Below are positions 7,525-14,145 of a stretch of 14,145 nucleotides of DNA, piece after piece. The position numbers were made by a program, and so were the translations under genes. Source of the DNA: Allomyces macrogynus ATCC 38327 (Eukaryota > Blastocladiomycota > Blastocladiomycetes > Blastocladiales > Blastocladiaceae). The notes under the pieces were generated by a model that was not told where the DNA came from, did no database searches, and worked only from the letters and a program-made list of their open reading frames with translations. The stretch lies in contig GG745348.1 in assembly GCA_000151295.1 (NCBI GenBank), positions 467,887 to 482,031 on the forward strand, given 5' to 3'. Position 1 is the first letter of the stretch, and each line of letters starts with the position of its first letter.

Positions 7525-9725
7525 GGCAAACTTGGCGGTGGTGGTGGTTGGTGGTGGATGCTGTTGATGTCGTCCTAGAGATGGTTGGCGTCGGGAGAGA
7601 GAGGGAGGAGGGTCGCTGATCGCCCTGCGGCAGGGACACTTGGCGGGAAGGCGGGAGCGGGGGGCCGGTGTTCGTCAAACGCGTTGGAGGCAGCGGAGGC
7701 CCGATTGGCTGATTCAACGCCCGAAAATCTGATGCCACGCTGCCAATCTGATCCTGGTCTCTTCCTTGTCTTCTTACGGCACGTTCACGTGACAGCGATC
7801 ATGTTCAACCATCTTGCACCGATTCCGATTCTCGACGTCTTCTCTGCGCCGCGACTGCGACTGCACTTCCATGACGAGGAGCGCGCCCACTGCAACGACA
7901 ACACCGGCATCTCCATGACAGCAACACTAGTGCATTTTGCGGCCAGTCGCGGAGCTCCGTGCCCGTTCAGCGCGCCCTTCATTGCCAGCACTGTGCCGTC
8001 GCCACAACCGTCACGTCGACAAGCTCAACCGGCCTGCTAACGGCGTGATCTCTCCCCCGCGCATCGTACCTCCACGACGGCACCACCAACGACCTGCAGC
8101 ATTGCCACCGAGGATTATTGTGCACGCTCTCCCAGTCGCGCTGGCCACGTCGATGCCACCACCCGCGCGCTCCGCGCCCACTCCCAACCAACGTCACGTC
8201 GTAGCGTGCATCCAACTCGCGGCCGTCAAGCCGTCGCGTGTCGCACCTCGATCCTCATCGGCACCACCACCGACTCACTGCTCTGCCATCGACGATCGTT
8301 TCGCGCCATTCCCAGACCGTGTCGTCCGATCGCGTCGGCACCGACAACTGCGCGGTTCGCCTGGTTCTCGCGTCTCAGCCCCACGATGCCACTGACCGTT
8401 GCCAACTCGCAGCCTTTTCGACTTGGACATGACCGGCAGCGACCGCAAAGCGCGACTCCAACCACAAAGCGCGACTACGATGCGCTGCATGGTCAGCTCC
8501 TCGCGACGGCTCCGTTACTCCGTGGCCGTGTCATCTTCATCGTCCCGACTTGAACATTTGGTTGTCCCGACTCGCTCACTTGCCCGGCATCGCGCCCGCG
8601 TCAGAGCATCCGCAGTCGGCTGCGTCTGTGACGGCGGTCGTGCACGTGTTCCTTGACGCCGTGCGCGTCCTCTCTACGCGTCGGTTCTCCAATCACGGCC
8701 GCGCGCTGTATTCCCCGTTCATTGCGCACTCGATCGTTGCCGCATCGCTGCGTTGCTCGCGTAGCTCCCGTTGCAGCGTTTCTGATTTGACTTGCTGAGC
8801 TCTATCGCTAATCGTGTTGGTAATTTCATGACTGTAAGTTGAGGGTTGACGTGATTCTCCATATCCGCGCCGCATTCCTCCCGTTTGCGCGTCTCGCTGC
8901 TCCGCCCGGCCGCTGCAACACTCTCCATGTCCGTGTTTTCCACAGCACACGCGTCAGCATCACAGGCAACGACGGGGCCTCAAGTGACACTCATCACCAC
9001 CAGCACACTCCCTCCACGTCCATGTACGTGTCTCAATGCTTCTGACCATGGCCAGCGCCGATGCAAGTTTGTGATATTTCTTGGACGTCTATAGCATACA
9101 GCTGACCAGTTTGAAACGTCTCCCCGCTGCTTCTGCGCGCGCTTCTCCCTCTTTGGAAATCAATGTTGGGTCATCGCCTCGTTCCAGCAGTGCATTGAGA
9201 AAGCCGATGGCTTTGATGTGTTGACACAATCATGCCTTCCAACGCAAGTTTTGCTAAGCTTGACCCGGGCCGCAATATTTTGCATATTGATTTGTACTCG
9301 CCATCGGCAACGAGCGTTTTATGGTGAATACAGATGTCAAGGCCAGTTTCGACGTGTTTTGCGGTGGTGAAGCATCAGATGCTTCGGCTGATGCCCGGCG
9401 TGACCTCGACAGCGATGGCAGGGCACGTTCTGCACGCACTGGCCCCTCACGGTTTGGCTTGCGATGCCCGCCCCGCCACTGGCCCGTCGTTGGCCCCACC
9501 TCGGTGTCGCTGCGGCCATTCGATTCTCCCCCGCCCCGCTCCCGCCGTCTCGCGCGCCCGCTCGCCAAGGAGCGCACCGCACCGGCACCCCGACCCCGCG
9601 CCGACGCTGCGCTGCCCGAGCACGAGCTGGCGTGGCCGCGACGACCTCGACAAGACCGACGAGACGAGGCAAGGTGACGCACCTGCACCCCCGCTCAAGA
9701 CGACGACGACGACCTCATTGCGACC
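7525..9725. other. 2.2-kb interval without a recognisable gene
   Basis: It lies between the divergent mitoferrin and histidine-rich-protein genes and should hold both promoters. All open frames are short, overlap one another on both strands and are rich in R, S, T and P, as expected of GC-rich noncoding DNA. Visible bits are a CGA/GAC trinucleotide tract near 9699-9714, and a near-perfect palindrome at 9369-9385 (GAAGCATC, one base, GATGCTTC). I see no tRNA, no transposon ends and no convincing exon. Confidence 0.55.
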
Positions 9726-10948
9726 ATGGCTACACTTGTCTACCCGCCCTTGGGCCCGGCGCCCTTTGCCTCGGCGCACCACCTCGCGGCCGCTGCCGAG
9801 GGCCCCTGGGCGCTGTCGACCCCCGTCTCGACAACCTCACTGCCGTCGGCCGCTGGCAATGATGCATCGCCGCCGCCGTCGCTCGTTGGGTCGGCCGCCG
9901 ACCACCTGAGCGACCCGCCACTTCACTTGTCCTGGTCGGCCGCGGTTGCGGCTGCCGCCTCGCGTCGAACGCAAGGCCGCAGCAATGGTAGTTACCCGCC
10001 TCGTCCATCGCAGCAGCACCAGCACCAGCACCAGCACCGCGCCAGCCCGCACCACAGTCTTGCCGGCCATGACCCGGCCATGGACCATGCGCTCGCCGTC
10101 GCTGCCGAGTACCGCGCCGAGCTGGACCTGGCGCGCTCGCTGCACTCGCCCCCGCCTGCGTCGATTCCGCCGCCGCACCCGGCGCCGTTTTCGCTCGCAG
10201 AGGACGTGGCATTTTGCCCGCTGCCATTGGCCACGCTGGCCGTGGACCATGGGGTTGGCGAGGTTGAGGTGCGTCTCGATTTGCTGTCGTTTGTGTGTTG
10301 TGTTGCCTCATGGACCGTCATGCCCGGTCATGAATCGCAAATCGCACTCCATCGCAATGGGCCGCGACTCGCCCACGCCAGTGCTCGCAGACCATCCCCT
10401 GTGCCTCGAAAGCGGTTGTTCTCACCACTCCCTCTGATGACTGTTCCCCTCTTGCCTTGCATGAATTGCCTCCCCTGTTCCAGATCCGCCGCGAACTCCT
10501 GCTCGCCACGCTCTACCCGCCCGCCACGCGCACGCCATCGCCGTCGCGCTCGCGCAACGGGTCGTCGATGGGTACCTCGCCTCCGCGCCGCGGATCGCCG
10601 GGCCACGCTGCGCGTGCTGCCGCTGCCGCTGCTGCCAGCAGCCGCGGCCGTGCCTGGTCCATTTCGTCGGGCGACGACCAGTACGCCTACCTCGGCCAGC
10701 AGCCGTACCACCACCATGCGCCGCCGCAGGCCTTCTACCCGTCGCCGCCCGTGCACCACCTGCACCACCACCAGCAGCAGCACGCGCCGGTCCCGCCGCC
10801 GCAGCAGCAGCACCACCACCACCACGCAAATGGGAACCATCACAATCACCACAATGGCCACCACGGCCGCCGTCATCACCACCAGGCCAACAAGGGCGGC
10901 GAGCACGCGACGGGTCGCAAGAACACGCGCCATGCCTCGCGCCGCTAA
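9726..10948 (+). CDS. uncharacterised low-complexity, histidine-rich protein, two exons
   Basis: I do not recognise this protein. Exons 9726-10268 and 10484-10948 are joined by a phase 0 intron of 215 nt (donor GTGCGT, acceptor TTCCAG), giving 335 residues. The ATG has a good context (GCGACCATGG). The N-terminal half is rich in A, P, S and H, with a short QH alternation around residues 97-103. The least biased part is about residues 118-192, including AEYRAELDLARSLHS and, across the splice junction, GEVEIRRELLLATLYPP. An Arg/Ser-rich stretch with TPSPSRSR and AWSISSGDD looks like a kinase target region. Residues about 270-317 are a His/Gln/Pro/Asn tract with several runs of three to five His. 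There is no signal peptide or membrane segment. His tracts can bind metal or direct proteins to nuclear speckles; neither is shown. The continuous frame across the intron supports a real gene. Confidence 0.7.
10011..10038 (+). repeat. CACCAG hexanucleotide microsatellite inside the coding region
   Basis: CAG CAG is followed by four CACCAG-type steps, encoding alternating His and Gln. It lies in frame in exon 1 of the histidine-rich gene, so length changes in six-base steps would keep the frame. Confidence 0.8.
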
Positions 10949-11325
10949 GCGTAGTGTCCCACCGGGCCGGGTCCCGGCGTTACTTGAGCCGGTGACCGGC
11001 ATTTCTTTTGTTTGACCAAATTCCGAGTGCCTTTGCTTCGTCCCTCATCGTGTTTTGCCGTTTTGGACCTTGACCTCTCCACCCTCCATCGTTCCGTTCC
11101 AGTGTTCTTTTCTTTCCGCTCCATCTGCATTTCCCCCTGTTCGAGTTCTGTTAGTTTGTGCTGGTCGTGTCCCTGTTCGTTTGCCGTTGCCCGTTTTTCG
11201 CTCACCTCACCATCCTGGACGTCGTGCATTCCCGAGTGTCCACCGGCCGGCCCCCTTTCCACTTCTTTCCCCCTCTACCTTCGCGGCGCTGACTTGTCTC
11301 TTTTTTCATGACGTTGGTGATGATG

Positions 11326-11339
11326 CCCCCCCCCCCCCC
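11326..11339 (+). repeat. C14 homopolymer
   Basis: Fourteen consecutive C follow GATGATG in the pyrimidine-rich 3' flank of the histidine-rich gene. The length is probably variable or imprecise in the assembly. Confidence 0.9.
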
Positions 11340-11850
11340 TTGCGCTTGCCGATTGCCCTGTGTTGCCGTGGGTCGACGCCTCCCTTATGTTCTTCATTTA
11401 TCTTCAAGCCATTTTTGCCCCTCACCTCCCTCTGCTCCCGCTTCTCTCTGTTCCGTTCGTGGCTGGCACACGCACCGAGACGGTGCTGCCCTTGGCGTCG
11501 ATTGTCGTTTGGTTTGATTCTTGAAATCCGCCCACACCCACCACCACCGCTCCGCGCGCTCTCCCTCGCGCGTGGCGAGACATCGTGCGTACTTATTACA
11601 GTTTATCTACTTTGCCCACGCTCTGCTCTATCGTCTCTGCCCTTCTTTTGTTGGACACGTGTGGGCAAGCATCATGGATGTGATGCTCCTGGAGGACGGG
11701 CCGCCAATGGAGCTGGCTCGTCGTGTATCTAGATCAAATGGGAAGGCTGTTCTTTTTGCACCTTGCCCAGGTTTGGGCCAAGAAGATGCCAGTGCCCGTT
11801 ATCAATCCTCCCCGTCAACAGCGCTCGCTGTCCGACACGGCTCTCTAACC

Positions 11851-11932
11851 CGGCGCCTGATACTCTCTTCCCTGTCCGACGCTCTCTTACACGGCGTCTG
11901 ATACTCTCTTCCCTGTCGGACGCTCTCCTTCC
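11851..11932 (+). repeat. 41-bp tandem repeat, two copies
   Basis: Copies at 11851-11891 and 11892-11932 start CGGCGCCTGATACTCTC and CGGCGTCTGATACTCTC and both contain CCTGTC(C/G)GACGCTCTC. They differ at only a few bases. A partial relative with GTCCGAC lies just upstream, around 11828-11850. Confidence 0.85.
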
Positions 11933-11943
11933 CGCAAGGACCC

Positions 11944-12019
11944 GTTCGATGCTTTCCTCGCCGTCCGATGCTTTCCTCACCGTCCGATGTTATCCTTGCT
12001 GTCCGACGCTCGCCTCGCC
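11944..12019 (+). repeat. 19-bp tandem repeat, four copies
   Basis: Units start at 11944, 11963, 11982 and 12001, each close to GTCCGATGCTTTCCTCGCC. The period is not a multiple of three, so this is not a coding repeat. The core GTCCGA(T/C)GCT is shared with the 41-bp repeats just upstream, which suggests one repeat family. Confidence 0.88.
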
Positions 12020-12240
12020 GTTGGACTCTGTCGCTGGGCAAGACACTTGACGCGACGAGAGAATCGAGGGACGACGAGGAGAGGATTCGAGCCGAGCCAA
12101 GACGCAACGCAGACTCGACGGAAAGAAAATGAATTATTCGGGCCACAGGCCGACGACAACGGTAACAACAACCGCGGTCGCCAGACACCGCCACGAGTGA
12201 AACGACAACAAACAAAAAAAAAACGACAGAACGACGGCGC

Positions 12241-12755
<515 letters not shown>

Positions 12756-13665
12756 GGTGGTGGGCGATCAGGGACGGCTGGACTTGAATGAGAGAGGGCT
12801 ATAGAGGCGACGGCGGGACAGGTGAGCATGCTGCACTTGGTAAACGAGGTTCTGCTCAGGATCCCGGCCGCCGCGCGTGCAGTATGGCAGTGAGCAAGGG
12901 GCATGCACGTTGGAAGCACCAGCACGGCGATCTGGCGCGTCCGGGTCATTCCAACCGGCATCCATCGCGCAAGATCCGTGCGGCGCGCCGCCGGTTTAGA
13001 TCGACGCGGTCAAACGTGCCGCACGGTCACTGCATGCTCGCTGCTCGCATATTCGGTCGTCATGCCGACATTTGCTGGACAGGAGCCAAATGCGGGCGTG
13101 CACGTAGGCGCGCCGGTTCTCCACCCAGTGCCGTGCCAGTATCCAATGCCGTGTCGGTCATTTTGCAGCCATGATGCATGATGCGGGGCGCCATGTCGTG
13201 CGGCGGCGGCGCGACTGACCGGGATCGAGCGTGTCCAACGCGTGCTGAGCGAGACGACGCACGTGGAGGCCGGTGCGGCAAGTGCAGATCGGCGGGTGCG
13301 TGGGTGCTTGCGATGGCCGCCGAAAGCTACAGATAGCCGACGGTGGTGAAGCCGTTGCGCGTCGGTGGAGGCAGCAGCGCGCGGTTCATGAGTGGTGGAT
13401 GGGCGGTGGATGACCGAGAAGCGCGCCTCCGTCTCTGGAACACTCCAGAACGTGACTGGCACGCCCACACTTGATGGATGCGGCAGGCTCTGCGCGTGAC
13501 CGCTTCAGGTGTCCCGCAGGAGCGCTCCGATGCCTCGCACCACCATCAACCGCCCCCCCACACTGGTCGTCGCGCCGTGCGGCTCTGTCAACGCGTCGAC
13601 GACAACGCGACCACCCGCAAGGCCGACGACGACGACCGCCGCCTCTCCAGCAAGCAGCCGCCAAG
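12756..13665. other. divergent intergenic region between LC8 and the SLBP-like gene
   Basis: About 910 bases separate the two start codons and should contain both promoters. I see no clear TATA box or repeated operator. Open frames overlap on both strands and carry no recognisable motif. In the SLBP-like frame the last upstream stop is the TGA at 13453-13455. Confidence 0.5.
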
Positions 13666-14145
13666 ATGCCGCAGCACGACGACGACGCCGCCATGAACGC
13701 GGCCACCACCCCACCTCGGTCGCCACTCACCATCGATGTAGCCGCAACCCCACCACCTCCCCCCAGCTCGCACCACCGCGCGAGCGGCCCCTCCCCAACG
13801 TCGCCTCTGGCCTCGTCCCCGGCGCGCCGCCGCGCCGCGCAGCTCAAGCTCTCGGCGCCCGCCTTCTACCCGGGCATTGGGTTTGTCCGTGACGACGGCG
13901 CGCAGTTGTCTCCTCCCGCGACATCCCCCATTGCCGCTGCCCGGTCGTCGCCGCCAGCCATGTCGTCGCTGACGGCGGCGATGGCGGCGGCAGCGACCAC
14001 GGCACCCGACACGTCGCGCATGCCGCGCGAGCGGCCCAAGCTCGGGTCGGCGCCCGCGTCCTGGGACCGCCGCCTCGCGCAGCGGCAAAAGCAGATTGAT
14101 TATGGCAAGACCCCCGCCTTCGTACCAGAACTTCACGGCCACAAT
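13666..14145 (+). CDS. SLBP: probable histone stem-loop-binding protein (SLBP), 5' part, cut by the window end
   Basis: The frame is open from 13456 to the end of the window; the first ATG is 13666 and a second with a good context is 13696. Residues 1-130 are low complexity, rich in A, P, S and T, typical of the disordered N-terminus of SLBP. Near residue 133 begins WDRRLAQRQKQIDYGK, which matches the start of the SLBP RNA-binding domain, where RQKQI-YGK is diagnostic. SLBP binds the 3' hairpin of non-polyadenylated histone mRNAs. The next bases read TPAF and then diverge, whereas the +1 frame gives YQNFTAT, as the family expects, so one extra base probably lies at about 14106-14125. Most of the domain is outside the window. 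The call rests on about 20 residues; another protein with a similar basic motif remains possible. Confidence 0.6.
   Translation, partial: MPQHDDDAAMNAATTPPRSPLTIDVAATPPPPPSSHHRASGPSPTSPLASSPARRRAAQLKLSAPAFYPGIGFVRDDGAQLSPPATSPIAAARSSPPAMSSLTAAMAAAATTAPDTSRMPRERPKLGSAPASWDRRLAQRQKQIDYGKTPAFVPELHGHN

Larger units (their letters stand above)
10949..12240. other. 1.3-kb convergent intergenic stretch, pyrimidine-rich
   Basis: Between the histidine-rich gene and the convergent LC8 gene lies a stretch that is strongly C/T-biased on the plus strand from about 11030 to 11620. It includes a C14 run, then two repeat clusters at 11851-12019. The longest open frame (about 11055-11732) exists because C/T-rich DNA rarely forms stop codons; its content is not protein-like. 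Both 3' UTRs should fall here. Confidence 0.55.

Noticed and set aside
9369..9385. GAAGCATC-A-GATGCTTC palindrome as a terminator or histone-type hairpin
   Set aside because: One-base loop and no matching consensus or gene end; an isolated chance palindrome is likely.
9254..9688. 144-residue minus-strand frame upstream of the histidine-rich gene
   Set aside because: Overlaps several equally long frames on both strands; Ser/Arg/Ala-rich with no motif.
11055..11732. 225-residue plus-strand frame
   Set aside because: Produced by C/T-rich DNA that lacks stop codons; the translation is only F, L, S, P, R and C-rich noise and crosses the C14 run.
13588..14142. 184-residue minus-strand frame
   Set aside because: Antisense to the SLBP-like frame; Gly/Arg-rich shadow.

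Overview
The window is nuclear DNA from a GC-rich eukaryote. Five genes are split by GT-AG introns, mostly 64-125 nt, with donors such as GTACGT, GTGCGT and GTATGT; several introns carry CTAAC- or CTGAC-like branch sites. Conserved proteins (a fungal-mitochondrial-type lysyl-tRNA synthetase, an Mrs3/4-type mitoferrin, a dynein LC8 light chain and a probable histone stem-loop-binding protein) suggest a flagellated, early-diverging fungus such as a blastocladiomycete or chytrid. That placement is inference; no species can be named from the sequence.

Layout. Positions 1-170 look like a poor contig edge with stretched homopolymers. A five-exon lysyl-tRNA synthetase (+) runs to 1981. A complete 3,879-bp hAT DNA transposon follows at 2097-5975, flanked by a perfect 8-bp target duplication and bounded by 77-bp terminal inverted repeats. 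It carries a four-exon BED/hAT transposase (2470-5608) with an in-frame TGA in exon 2. A two-exon mitoferrin gene (-, 7524-6253) follows and converges on the synthetase, so the transposon sits in the tail-to-tail gap between them. About 2.2 kb without a recognisable gene comes next. Then a two-exon gene for a low-complexity, histidine-rich protein (+, 9726-10948), a 1.3-kb pyrimidine-rich intergenic stretch with a C14 run and two sets of minisatellite-like repeats, and a four-exon LC8 gene (-, 12755-12241). A divergent gene (+, 13666 to the window end) opens an SLBP-like reading frame that is cut by the window edge.

The cellular genes do not form a pathway; they are ordinary neighbours in a compact genome. 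The main accessory feature is the hAT element. Single-base +1 frame breaks, mostly in short homopolymers, occur in the synthetase (207-210), mitoferrin (7348-7351 and 7285-7287) and probably the SLBP-like gene (about 14106-14125). Sequencing error is the simplest explanation, but gene decay cannot be excluded. I found no tRNA, rRNA, CRISPR array or bacterial-type operon.
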